Positions 1 through 6,050 of a stretch of DNA of 29,366 nt are shown here, piece after piece. Below the pieces are notes generated by a model. That model worked only from the letters and a program-made list of their open reading frames with translations. It searched no databases and was not told where the DNA came from. This DNA comes from a virus. The translations under genes and the position numbers were made by a program. The DNA lies in IMG/VR virus record IMGVR_UViG_3300046514_000188, positions 1 to 29,366 of that record; one strand, 5' to 3'. Every line of letters starts with the position of its first letter. Position 1 is the stretch's first letter.

Positions 1-446
1 AGCGCCGGCCGAAAGACGTGCACGCGGTCGCAGACGAGCTGTAGTAAATCTTTGTCGGCCGAGATGATCAGCACGTCGGCGCCGTCGCTGTCGGGCGGCT
101 GCGCGGCGGCGACCGCCGTCGCGATCAGGTCGTCGGCTTCAAAGCCGCGCGCGGCCCAGATCGGAAACCCGTCGCCGCGCAGGATGTCGATCGCGACGCT
201 GCCCTGATGATACAAGGCCGCATCGCGTTCGGCCGGTCGGTTCGCTTTGTAGTCCGTGCTGATCTCCGCGCGAAACGATTTCCCGCTATCACAACAGATC
301 GCGACGTGCGGATGGGCGCTCGCGAGCGCGCGGATTTTCGCGACGACCTGCACGCTCGTAGCATTCGGGTCGGAGTCCGTGCTCGCGAGCGCCCACGTCG
401 GATGCAGGATCGAACTAAAATCAACCACCACTAAGCGATCACTCAT
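1..446 (-). CDS. 5'-3' exonuclease, FEN/Pol I N-terminal type (partial, C-terminus off the left edge)
   Basis: Reading leftward from the ATG at 446 gives 148 residues of an open frame that continues past the window edge. The order of motifs is that of the 5'-3' exonuclease domain of DNA polymerase I and of T5/T7-type flap exonucleases. These are VVVDFSS near residue 9 (first metal-binding Asp), CCDSGKSFRAEISTDYKANRP (the K-x-FR...YK..R helical-arch segment), RGFEADDLIA (the E-A-D-D metal site) and ISADKDLLQLV (second Asp cluster). The role is structure-specific 5' nuclease activity, removing RNA primers or flaps during phage replication or recombination. It is the last visible gene of the early leftward operon and is separated from the gene before it by a GGYNN array. 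No strong Shine-Dalgarno sequence precedes the ATG. The family call is confident; the exact subfamily cannot be fixed without the C-terminus. Confidence 0.88.
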   Translation of the reverse strand, partial: MSDRLVVVDFSSILHPTWALASTDSDPNATSVQVVAKIRALASAHPHVAICCDSGKSFRAEISTDYKANRPAERDAALYHQGSVAIDILRGDGFPIWAARGFEADDLIATAVAAAQPPDSDGADVLIISADKDLLQLVCDRVHVFRPA

Positions 447-462
447 AGGTCAATCCAATCGA

Positions 463-772
463 GCCACACCTTGCCGTGCCCTACCATGCCGAGCCTTGCC
501 TCGCCTCACCATGCCGTGCCCAACCCCGCCTGCCACACCTTGCCGGGCCGTGCCGTGCCTCGCCGTGCCTCGCCATACCACGCCTGCCGTGCCCCGCCGT
601 TGCCATGCCGCGCCATACCTAACCAGACCAGACCTCGCCGGCCTTCCCTCGCCCCGCCACGCCAGACCGCGCCAGGCCAAACCTCGCCGCGCCAAACCTG
701 ACCTTGCCGGCCACACCGCACCGCGCCTTGCCATGCCAAGCCTTGCCCTACCGGGCCAAGCCGCGCCCTATC
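463..772. repeat. Degenerate pentanucleotide array A (RCCNN / NNGGY)
   Basis: About 310 bp, so about 60 units, in which CC recurs every 5 bases on the plus strand, usually preceded by G or A. The two bases between successive RCC triplets vary freely (for example GCCGT, GCCTT, GCCAT, ACCAT, GCCTC). Occasional 4- and 6-base units shift the register. It begins about 16 bases upstream of the exonuclease ATG and ends at the stop codon of the upstream gene, so it fills that intergenic space. On the transcribed minus strand it is a run of GG doublets spaced by three bases. Open frames exist through it only because stop codons are rare in this composition; none has a ribosome binding site or recognisable product. 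Confidence 0.9.
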
Positions 773-1282
773 TCACGCCGCTGATACGGCGCCTTCTATC
801 GCGGTCCGCGCGCGCCGCACCGCTTTCACGATCTGATCAAATTCGCTATAACGATCTTCAAACGCGCGCAGCTCCGCCGCCGCCTGCTCGATGGCCTGCG
901 CCAGCAGCTCGCTGTCCTCGACGACGCGCGCCATCGGCACATACGCGCGCTGCCGCTCGTCGCCGACTTGTTCCACGAGACTGACGAACGCGCGCAGCAC
1001 GCGCGGCGCCTCGCGCGGGTCGCTCCGCGGGTGCACGACGCGAATCGACGCGAGCACATGCCGCGCCTGGTGCTCGCGGTGTAGTTCCGCCGCGCGCACG
1101 TCGTCCCATTCAAAGCACGGATGCAGCGCGGACGCCTCATTCCGCGCCGCGTCTACGACTGTGCGCGGCGTCAGCCGCCCGCCGTGTTCGGTCTGGAGCG
1201 TGTCGAGTTCATCGCCGACCGTTTGCGCCGGCGCCGTCTTGTTCGTCAGCCGACATGCCTTTGCCCATACGTATGCCGCCAT
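773..1282 (-). CDS. Conserved phage protein of unknown function, 169 aa
   Basis: The ATG at 1280-1282 is preceded by GGAGG four bases upstream, so translation should start here. An in-frame extension back to 1351 is possible but would be coded by repeat-array DNA and is rejected. The protein starts MAAYVWAKACRL and has the segments VGDELDTL, HGGRLTPRTVVDAARNEAS, HPCFEWDD and ELHREHQARHVLASI, followed by a largely helical, acidic C-terminal half. I recognise this 'TP..VV..AR...S.LH..FEW' pattern from uncharacterised phage proteins in replication/recombination modules, but know no function. It lies between the two GGYNN arrays in the same orientation as its neighbours. Confidence 0.82.
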   Translation of the reverse strand: MAAYVWAKACRLTNKTAPAQTVGDELDTLQTEHGGRLTPRTVVDAARNEASALHPCFEWDDVRAAELHREHQARHVLASIRVVHPRSDPREAPRVLRAFVSLVEQVGDERQRAYVPMARVVEDSELLAQAIEQAAAELRAFEDRYSEFDQIVKAVRRARTAIEGAVSAA

Positions 1283-1309
1283 GCGTCCTCCGTCTGATGA
1301 AAAAAACCA

Positions 1310-2108
1310 TGCCACGCCAAAGCGCCACCCCGACTCGCCCCGCCCGGCCACGCCTCGACATGCCTGCCAAGCCCCGCCATATCACGCCCGGCCGTGACGG
1401 GCCGTGCCTTGCCGGCCACGCCTTGACTGGCCCAGCCATGCCGGACCCAGCCAGACCAGACCATGCCAGGCCTTGCCGGCCTTGCCGGGCCGGGCCAAGC
1501 CTGGCCTCGCCATGCCACGCCTTACCAGACCGTGCCCTGCCGCGCCACGCCGGCCTTACCAGACCTAGCCCAACCCAGACGCGCCGGGACCAGCCACGCC
1601 CAACCCCACCCCGCCTCACCTGCCAAGCCACACCGGACCCAGCCAAGCCATGCCACGCCGTGCCTTACCCCGCTCAGCCCCGCCGTGCCGGGCCAGCCAC
1701 GCCACGCCGTGGAGGACCAGCCGCGCCAGGCCTCGCCTAACCTCGCCACACCGACGCCGTGCCATGCCTCGCCGCGCCCAACCAGGCCGGCCTTGCCCAG
1801 CCACGCCACGCCCGACCAGACCCCGCCTTGCATTGCCTTGCCGGGCCTGCCACACCCGACCAAACCGCGCCGCGCCTTACCGGACCTGACCGTGCCGCGC
1901 CACGCCTGCCCTGCCGGCCATGCCCTACCCGAACTTGCCAAGACGCACCTCGCCCCGCCGGGACCGACCGTGCCTGCCGCGCCATACCCGACCAGGCCAC
2001 GCCTCACCGCGCCGCGCCGTCCGCGACGGGCCTGACCACGCCGGACCTGCCTCGCCCGGCCACGCCTCACCATGCCTCGACGTGCCTTGCCTGCCTTGTC
2101 GGCCTCAC
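1310..2108. repeat. Degenerate pentanucleotide array B (RCCNN / NNGGY), the longer copy
   Basis: About 800 bp, so about 160 units, of the same 5-base pattern as the array at 463-772: plus-strand RCC triplets separated by two free bases, with sporadic 4- and 6-base units. It begins just upstream of the GGAGG ribosome binding site of the 169-aa gene and runs to the base before the TAG stop (2109-2111) of the gene above, so it occupies the whole intergenic gap. Neighbouring units differ, so this is not a simple clean microsatellite: CC/GG and the spacing are kept while the other bases drift. No inverted structure, tRNA or gene can be seen inside it. Confidence 0.92.
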
Positions 2109-2777
2109 CTACACCGCCGGCGAATCCGCCTGCGTCGCCACAGAAAATCGTCCGAATTGCCCATTTCGCTCCGGCCGCCACTCGCCAATCCCGACCCCAA
2201 AGCCCGCGAGGTTCAGTAGGTTGACAATCTGCGCCGGTGAGATCGCGGAGGCGTTATAGGAAATCCTCACGGTCGCCCGCCACGTCGGAAACCATCCGCG
2301 GAACCGAATATCCGCCGTGCCCATCCCGATCCGCACCATGTCCCCACCAGCGCGCATGACCGGCGTGCCGTCAATCTCCACGAATTCACCCTGCACATGG
2401 ATCCGCCGCCGCATCTCGGTCTTCTTCGCGCCATCGACGTCGCCCGCCGCCGTGATCATCGCGTTCTTGAACGCGATCGATGGAAACCCGAACCGCGCCT
2501 GCGCGACATCCTCGAGCGTGGGGTTCTCCGGCATCGGCGTCAGCCAATAGAGCGACTCCACGAAATCGCGATGGGGATCCTTCGCGACCTTCGCGGTCTT
2601 CGCTTTCTTCATCTGCTTCGCGAGCATTTCCTCTCTCGCTTTTTTGCTCCAGGCATGACTAACCAATCCGGTCTCACCGATGACGACGACTTCCATCTCC
2701 TGCACGTCGATCTTCGGGATCGAAATCGGCGTGTCGATGCTCACTGGGGCAGTCTTCGAGCCTGTGCTTTTCGCCAT
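2109..2777 (-). CDS. Conserved phage protein of unknown function with a Gly-rich C-terminal loop, 222 aa
   Basis: Start chosen at ATG 2775-2777, with GAGG six to seven bases upstream. The longer open frame to 2906 is Arg/His-rich and lacks a site. The protein opens MAKSTGSKTAPVSI, then has a strand-like segment (DVQEMEVVVIGETGLVSHAW), a Lys-rich helix (AREEMLAKQMKKAKTAK), a middle region with FPSIAFKNAMITAA and MVRIGMG, and ends with NLLNLAGFGVGIGEWRPER. I recognise this as a widespread phage early protein of unknown role. The beta-rich layout and the GFGVGIGEW glycine loop are loosely reminiscent of RAMP-fold proteins, which is only an impression. It sits between the chain of small overlapping genes and array B. 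Confident that it is a gene, not of its function. Confidence 0.85.
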   Translation of the reverse strand: MAKSTGSKTAPVSIDTPISIPKIDVQEMEVVVIGETGLVSHAWSKKAREEMLAKQMKKAKTAKVAKDPHRDFVESLYWLTPMPENPTLEDVAQARFGFPSIAFKNAMITAAGDVDGAKKTEMRRRIHVQGEFVEIDGTPVMRAGGDMVRIGMGTADIRFRGWFPTWRATVRISYNASAISPAQIVNLLNLAGFGVGIGEWRPERNGQFGRFSVATQADSPAV

Positions 2778-2874
2778 GTGGTCCTCACGGTTCCGCTGTG
2801 ACCGCCTGTGGTGTGCGCGGGCGGTCGGTCGCGCATGGCGCCGTGAAGCCGGCGCCGAGCTCGTCGTGACTACT

Positions 2875-3105
2875 TCACGGCGATCCGAGATCGCCAGGAA
2901 TGTCAACGGACCTGTTGCCGTGCAGGCAATCAGCCAACGTGGAAAACACGACGACGCGAGCGGCCCTCGGATCGCTGAGAAGGAGGCCCGCCCCTAATAA
3001 CTCGCTCACGACGGCATTGCTAAGGTCCCGTAATCTCTCGCCGCGTTCGCCGGCGCGGGCGTGGTCGTGCGCTTCGGCCTGGCGGATCTCGTCCTCGTGC
3101 CTCAC
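2875..3105 (-). CDS. Small acidic/helical protein, 76 aa, GTG start
   Basis: The GTG at 3103-3105 overlaps the TGA stop of the previous gene (3102-3104) in a GTGA arrangement, continuing the ATGA pattern of the four genes before it. That decides the start. The product (VRHEDEIRQAEAHDHARAGERGERL...) looks helical in its first half, followed by LSNAVVSELLGAGLLLSDPRAARVVVFSTLADCLHG. No family is recognised. It is the last member of the coupled cluster. About 100 bases without a gene follow before the next start at 2777. Confidence 0.62.
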   Translation of the reverse strand: MRHEDEIRQAEAHDHARAGERGERLRDLSNAVVSELLGAGLLLSDPRAARVVVFSTLADCLHGNRSVDIPGDLGSP

Positions 3106-3299
3106 GACGGCACCTCCGAGAACTGCAAATCGGGATGGCGCTCGGCGAGGTGCTGCCGATAGCGCTCGCGGAGCTCCAGGCTGATCGCGACCGCGTTGGT
3201 GCCGGTCTGCACGGCCACCCACGGGCAATCGATGCAGCAGATCGACGCCTGGACGGTGAGTCGCGGCGGCGGCGGAAACGTCAACAGGGTGGCGCTCAT
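3102..3299 (-). CDS. Small putative zinc-binding protein, 65 aa
   Basis: The ATG at 3297-3299 overlaps the TGA of the preceding 47-aa gene (ATGA), which supports this start over the longer frame to 3401. The protein has CCIDCPW near residue 22 and HLAERHPD near residue 53, a C-x2-C plus H-x4-H spacing that could bind one zinc ion. The Arg-rich helix between them (ISLELRERYRQ) resembles phage zinc-finger-like small proteins. The metal-binding role is inferred from the motif only. Confidence 0.68.
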   Translation of the reverse strand: MSATLLTFPPPPRLTVQASICCIDCPWVAVQTGTNAVAISLELRERYRQHLAERHPDLQFSEVPS

Positions 3300-3439
3300 C
3301 GGCCGTTCTTCCCGTCGGTGTAAAGGTGATCGACGCGCCACTTTTCCGAGACGTAGACGGCGCGGTCCCGTGGCAGCAGTGGCCGATGCCGCGCGAGCCA
3401 CAGCGCGACGAGCAACGCGCCGACGACGGCGAGGCTCAT
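3296..3439 (-). CDS. Very small single-span membrane protein, 47 aa
   Basis: Too short for ordinary gene callers. Start ATG 3437-3439 and stop TGA 3296-3298 both lie in 4-nt ATGA overlaps with the neighbours, which is strong positional support. Residues 2-16 (SLAVVGALLVALWLA) form one short hydrophobic helix, followed by a basic stretch (RHRPLLPR) and a polar tail ending TDGKNGR. It would sit in the inner membrane with the basic, C-terminal side in the cytoplasm. Function unknown; tiny membrane proteins in early operons can act in exclusion or lysis control, but nothing here shows this. Confidence 0.6.
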   Translation of the reverse strand: MSLAVVGALLVALWLARHRPLLPRDRAVYVSEKWRVDHLYTDGKNGR

Positions 3440-3642
3440 GATTGTGAGTCCTCCGATTCCGCGGTTATCGCCATCTGCCGGTAGCTCTCCCAGTAGTCTG
3501 GAAAGGCATCCCGCAAGCGGCCGCGATTAACGAGATCGGCCTGCCGGTAGAGGCGCGCGAGTTGCTGAATGAAGCCGCCGCCGAAGCGCAGCATCGCGTC
3601 GATGATGTCGGCATCGTCCCCAGCGGGACTCGTGTGCGTCAT
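3436..3642 (-). CDS. Small helical protein, 68 aa, unknown function
   Basis: Start ATG 3640-3642 overlaps the TGA of the upstream HTH gene (ATGA). The longer open frame to 3720 would overlap that gene deeply and is rejected. The sequence begins MTHTSPAGDDADIIDAML and continues with a helical core (FGGGFIQQLARLYRQADLVNRGRLRDAFPDYWESYRQMA) and an acidic end. The 'F.Q.LA.LY..AD..N...L..AF..YW..Y' pattern is familiar from short phage early proteins of unknown role. No catalytic motif can be seen. Confidence 0.7.
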   Translation of the reverse strand: MTHTSPAGDDADIIDAMLRFGGGFIQQLARLYRQADLVNRGRLRDAFPDYWESYRQMAITAESEDSQS

Positions 3643-3920
3643 TTCACGCCTCGCCCGGCCGCTCGGCGCCCAGCTTTGAAGTAACGCGATGCCGTGTCCT
3701 CCTCCTCGCCATCGAGCCACGCCTGCAGCTTCTTCCCGCTGAAGCGCGGGCGATTCCCCAGCCGCGGCAGCAGTTCGAAGCGCGCGAACTCGCCCCGCTG
3801 GTAGAGCTCCCAGGTGCGGGACGCGCCGAGCCCCACGAGCTCGGCCAGGTCGCGCAGCACGAGCACGGCCGGCAGCGCGTCGCCGGCACGAAAGCGGGGC
3901 GCGGTCAGGGTCGGACTCAT
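3639..3920 (-). CDS. HTH_17/AlpA-like DNA-binding protein, 93 aa
   Basis: Start ATG 3918-3920 overlaps the stop of the regulator gene above it (TGA 3917-3919). Residues about 20-70 carry a winged-helix excisionase-type DNA-binding pattern: LRDLAELVGLGASRTWELYQR (helix-turn-helix with the W-x-L-Y recognition helix) and then RPRFSGKKLQAWLDG (wing followed by the typical 'F...+L..WL' ending). Such proteins act as excisionases or small transcription factors. Its place second in the early operon, away from attP, fits a regulator better than the excisionase, but this is inference. Confidence 0.75.
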   Translation of the reverse strand: MSPTLTAPRFRAGDALPAVLVLRDLAELVGLGASRTWELYQRGEFARFELLPRLGNRPRFSGKKLQAWLDGEEEDTASRYFKAGRRAAGRGVK

Positions 3921-4225
3921 GCGCGTCCCCCCGCCATCACCTCGGCCTGGCGGCGCCGCTCGTCGCGGGCGGCCGCGCGCGTGACCTGCAACTGCGTCGG
4001 CTTCATCTCGGGCCAGGCGATTTCGAAGGGTTGCACCTCGAGCATGCGGGCAATGGCGGCGCGTTCGTCCTTCCGGAGCGGCGCCCCTTCGCCATGCTCG
4101 ATTTGCCAGTACCGGGTCTGCGTCATGCCGATCCGCGTCGCGATCTGGTGTTGGGTCAGTTCCCGTTCCGCGCGGAGCACCCGGAGGGTCCGGGCGGGGC
4201 GCGACCGTCGAGGTAGTTTGCCCAT
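3917..4225 (-). CDS. XRE-family helix-turn-helix regulator, 102 aa
   Basis: Start at ATG 4223-4225. The frame is open further upstream, but that part would be coded through the promoter/operator. Residues about 12-65 are a Cro/C1-type HTH domain: LRVLRAERELTQHQIATRIGMTQTRYWQIEHGEGAPLRKDERAAIARMLEV, with the Q..IA..IG...Y...E.G signature. The basic tail (RAAARDERRRQAEVM) is helical. It heads the leftward early operon and faces the divergent promoter pair with a 19-bp palindrome, so autoregulation is likely. The predicted -10 box ends eight bases from the ATG, implying a leaderless mRNA as for lambda cI. It could be the repressor or a Cro-like protein; sequence alone does not decide. Confidence 0.85.
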   Translation of the reverse strand: MGKLPRRSRPARTLRVLRAERELTQHQIATRIGMTQTRYWQIEHGEGAPLRKDERAAIARMLEVQPFEIAWPEMKPTQLQVTRAAARDERRRQAEVMAGGRA

Positions 4226-4232
4226 GCCGGAA

Positions 4233-4262
4233 TCTATACGTGACAAACCGCGGGTTTGTCTA
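4233..4262 (-). promoter_or_regulatory. Predicted leftward early promoter
   Basis: On the minus strand TAGACA (4262-4257) and TATAGA (4238-4233) are separated by 18 bases and resemble sigma70-type -35 and -10 boxes. The expected start of transcription would fall at about 4226, next to the regulator's ATG at 4225, so the message would be leaderless or nearly so. The local A+T-rich stretch is unlike the surrounding DNA. Confidence 0.6.
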
Positions 4263-4268
4263 TAAAAT
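4240..4268 (+). promoter_or_regulatory. Predicted rightward promoter for the integrase-side transcript
   Basis: On the plus strand GTGACA (4240-4245) and TAAAAT (4263-4268) are 17 bases apart, a good sigma70-type arrangement; TATAAA at 4261-4266 is an alternative -10. Transcription would start near 4275, a few bases before the ATG at 4280. It overlaps the leftward promoter face to back across the same palindrome. Confidence 0.58.
4242..4260. promoter_or_regulatory. 19-bp palindromic operator candidate
   Basis: GACAAACC-GCG-GGTTTGTC: two perfect 8-bp arms around a 3-bp centre. It covers the spacer and part of the -35 box of both divergent promoters, so a dimeric repressor bound here would block both. 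The XRE regulator encoded immediately beside it is the obvious ligand. No second full copy was found nearby. Confidence 0.72.
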
Positions 4269-4279
4269 AAAAATTCCAA

Positions 4280-4516
4280 ATGGAAAGACAACCACAGGCG
4301 CGCGCCCGGGCTCGTTACAATCGCAAGAAGATGCCACGCACCAAGGTGCCGCACCCGCTCGATGCGGCGCTGCGCAAACACGTCCGCGACCTCAATCCCT
4401 TTTGTCCGGTTTGTGTCCGCGCTGCACAGAAACCGCGGCTTGCACTGAATTTCCAATTGCGTTTGGCGAATGGTTCCGGCGATAACTGGCCGGGTGCACT
4501 GCTTCTAAAGGAGTGA
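4280..4516 (+). CDS. Small basic protein with a CPVC motif, 78 aa (putative)
   Basis: The first open frame after the rightward promoter starts at ATG 4280, about five bases from the predicted transcription start, so it would be nearly leaderless. The N-terminus is strongly basic (MERQPQARARARYNRKKMPRTK), then DAALRKHVRDLNPFCPVCVRAAQ with a C-x2-C pair. Its last codons contain the AAAGGAG ribosome binding site for the next start, and its TGA is five bases before that ATG. This fits translational coupling to the integrase frame. No family is recognised. An internal ATG at 4331 is an alternative start. Confidence 0.45.
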   Translation: MERQPQARARARYNRKKMPRTKVPHPLDAALRKHVRDLNPFCPVCVRAAQKPRLALNFQLRLANGSGDNWPGALLLKE

Positions 4517-4521
4517 TCCCC

Positions 4522-4725
4522 ATGTCGACCGTTCCCAGCCGTGTCAGCGTGTGCCGGGCGATCTCCCAGTTGTCCCGTGATTTTTTTGTTCCGCTCGCGC
4601 GGATGATTTTGAGTGCTGCTCGCGACGACGCATATTCCAGATCGCCAGCACGCTTTTTACCGCTCGCCGGCCTTCACTCGGCAAGCCTTCCCAATCGCGC
4701 AACAGTTTCAGAAAGTAGGAGTTTT
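4522..4725 (+). other. In-frame 5' extension of the integrase with its own ribosome binding site
   Basis: AAAGGAG at 4507-4513 is ideally placed for ATG 4522, which opens a frame that runs without a stop into the integrase at 4726. The 68 encoded residues (MSTVPSRVSVCRAIS...) look like no known integrase N-terminus and contain a T7 tract at 4581-4587. Either two integrase forms are made, or this is a leader. The typical integrase opening begins only at 4726. Confidence 0.5.
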
Positions 4726-5988
4726 ATGAGCAGGGGACGGACAACGCCGCTACCGCCGGGAGTCTCGCGCGAACCAGATGGACGCCTCCGCGCCCGCGTC
4801 AATGTCGGCGGCCGTCCCGCCTCGCGACGCTTTCCGCCAGACACCGACCCCGCCGTCGCCGCGGCGTGGATTGAAACGACGCGCTGCGCCCTCACCGACC
4901 AGCGCGCGGACTATGGCGATGCGCCGCTCGTGACCCACCGGCCGGCGCGGGATGGGAGCAGTTCGCTGGAGACGGAGGTCGCGCGGTATCTCCCACAGAT
5001 CGCCGGGCGGCCGAGCACGAAGGCGGATACGTCGCACCTGCGCGCCTGGCTCGCCGTGGTGATCGAAGGCGTGCGGCTCGGGACGCTGCGCCGCTCGGCC
5101 ATCACGACCGAGCTCGTCAATCTCGCCATCGCCCAGTGGCGCACGATGCCCTCGTCACACACCGTGCGCCGGGTGCGGGTGATGGCGCACGACCGCGACG
5201 GGCACACGATGCCGGCGTATGAACGGAAGGCACCCGTCACGAGCGGCGCCGTCGTCTCAGACCGGACGATTCGGCATCGGTGCCGCGTCCTCGCGGATCT
5301 GTATCACGCGCTGGACGGGAAACGCGCGATCACGCCCGTGGACGATGCCAAGCTTCCGAAGCTCCCGAAGGACCATCCCATCGGCGTCGACGTCTCGATC
5401 GTCTTGGCGGTCGCCTGGAAGCTGGCGCAGGCCACGGTGTCCAGGCCGCGTGTGCGGGCGCCGCACGATCCCGAGGCGTATGCGGCGCGCGAGGCGGCCA
5501 GGCGCCGCGACTACCAACAAACCTACGCGCGGTATGTCGTGCTCGTCACGACCGGGCAGCGACCGTGTCAGGTCATGCGCGCGCAGCCCGAGGATCTCGA
5601 TCTGGAGCTCGGCACGTGGCTGGTCCGGAGCGCGAAGCTTGAGCCCGCGCACACCATCACGTTAACGGCGGATATGCGCCAGGCCTGGCAGGCGTTCATC
5701 GACGCCGAGGCGTGGGGCGACTACGACACGACGACGCACGCCAACCGGGTGCACGAGGCCGGGTGGCCGCGCGGCGTCCGGCCCTACAACGCGCGCCACA
5801 CCCTGATGATGGATGCGCTGAAGGCCGGCATCGACCTGGGCGATGTCCAGGCGCTCGCCGGCCACACCAGTCCGTTGACGACCCGGCGCACATATGCGCC
5901 GCACCAGATCGACCGGCAGCGCGCCGTGACCCAAAAACTTGAGGGGCGGATGAAGGATCTGTTTGCGCCGCGGCTGGTGAAAAAATGA
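4726..5988 (+). CDS. int: Phage tyrosine recombinase (integrase), 420 aa from the internal start
   Basis: Catalyses site-specific recombination between attP and the host tRNA-fMet gene. Reading from ATG 4726 (AGGAG close upstream), residues about 8-30 (PPGVSREPDGRLRARVNVGG) are the usual integrase arm-binding start. A core-binding region follows (SHLRAWLAVVIEGVRLGTL). The catalytic domain has TTGQRPCQVMRAQPEDLDL (Arg I), RSAKLEPAHTI (Lys), YNARHT (Arg II; Tyr where many members have His), LAGHTS (His) and RTYAPH (nucleophile Tyr). The frame is open further upstream, and ATG 4522, with its own AAAGGAG, would add 68 residues that do not resemble an integrase domain. The stop lies directly beside attP. 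Confidence 0.93.
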   Translation: MSRGRTTPLPPGVSREPDGRLRARVNVGGRPASRRFPPDTDPAVAAAWIETTRCALTDQRADYGDAPLVTHRPARDGSSSLETEVARYLPQIAGRPSTKADTSHLRAWLAVVIEGVRLGTLRRSAITTELVNLAIAQWRTMPSSHTVRRVRVMAHDRDGHTMPAYERKAPVTSGAVVSDRTIRHRCRVLADLYHALDGKRAITPVDDAKLPKLPKDHPIGVDVSIVLAVAWKLAQATVSRPRVRAPHDPEAYAAREAARRRDYQQTYARYVVLVTTGQRPCQVMRAQPEDLDLELGTWLVRSAKLEPAHTITLTADMRQAWQAFIDAEAWGDYDTTTHANRVHEAGWPRGVRPYNARHTLMMDALKAGIDLGDVQALAGHTSPLTTRRTYAPHQIDRQRAVTQKLEGRMKDLFAPRLVKK

Positions 5989-5993
5989 CCGCC

Positions 5994-6047
5994 CGTGGAG
6001 CAGTCCGGTAGCTCGTTGGGCCACGGCCCAAAGGTCGCGAGTGCGAC
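5994..6047 (+). other. Degraded tRNA-fMet-like sequence (5' part), beside the integrase stop
   Basis: The bases TGGAGCAGTCCGGTAGCTCG match the D-arm region of bacterial initiator tRNA (stem GAGC/GCTC intact). They are followed by an anticodon stem TTGGG/CCCAA and AGGTCGCG. The anticodon loop is one base short and reads CCACGG, so there is no CAT anticodon. The preceding bases cannot form the acceptor stem and the T arm is lost, so this is not a working tRNA. It lies in the opposite orientation to the true tRNA-fMet 3' part at 6186-6237, with which it shares an inverted 13-base match (6027-6039 against 6211-6223). Confidence 0.72.
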
Positions 6048-6050
6048 ATG

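Noticed and set aside
256-984. Long plus-strand open frame (242 aa) across array A
   Set aside because: It runs from inside the exonuclease gene through the repeats into the 169-aa gene. It exists because stop codons are rare in the repeat composition, and its Pro/Arg/His-rich product is a by-product of the 5-base unit.
463-2108. CRISPR array
   Set aside because: Unit is 5 bases with no long conserved repeat and no unique spacers of usual size, and no cas genes are seen.
1463-2181. Several long open frames on both strands across array B
   Set aside because: All six frames are nearly free of stops here. None has a ribosome binding site or known domain, and register slips of 4 and 6 bases would break any protein repeat.
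5994-6047. Working phage-encoded tRNA
   Set aside because: No acceptor stem, T arm lost, six-base anticodon loop without a proper anticodon.
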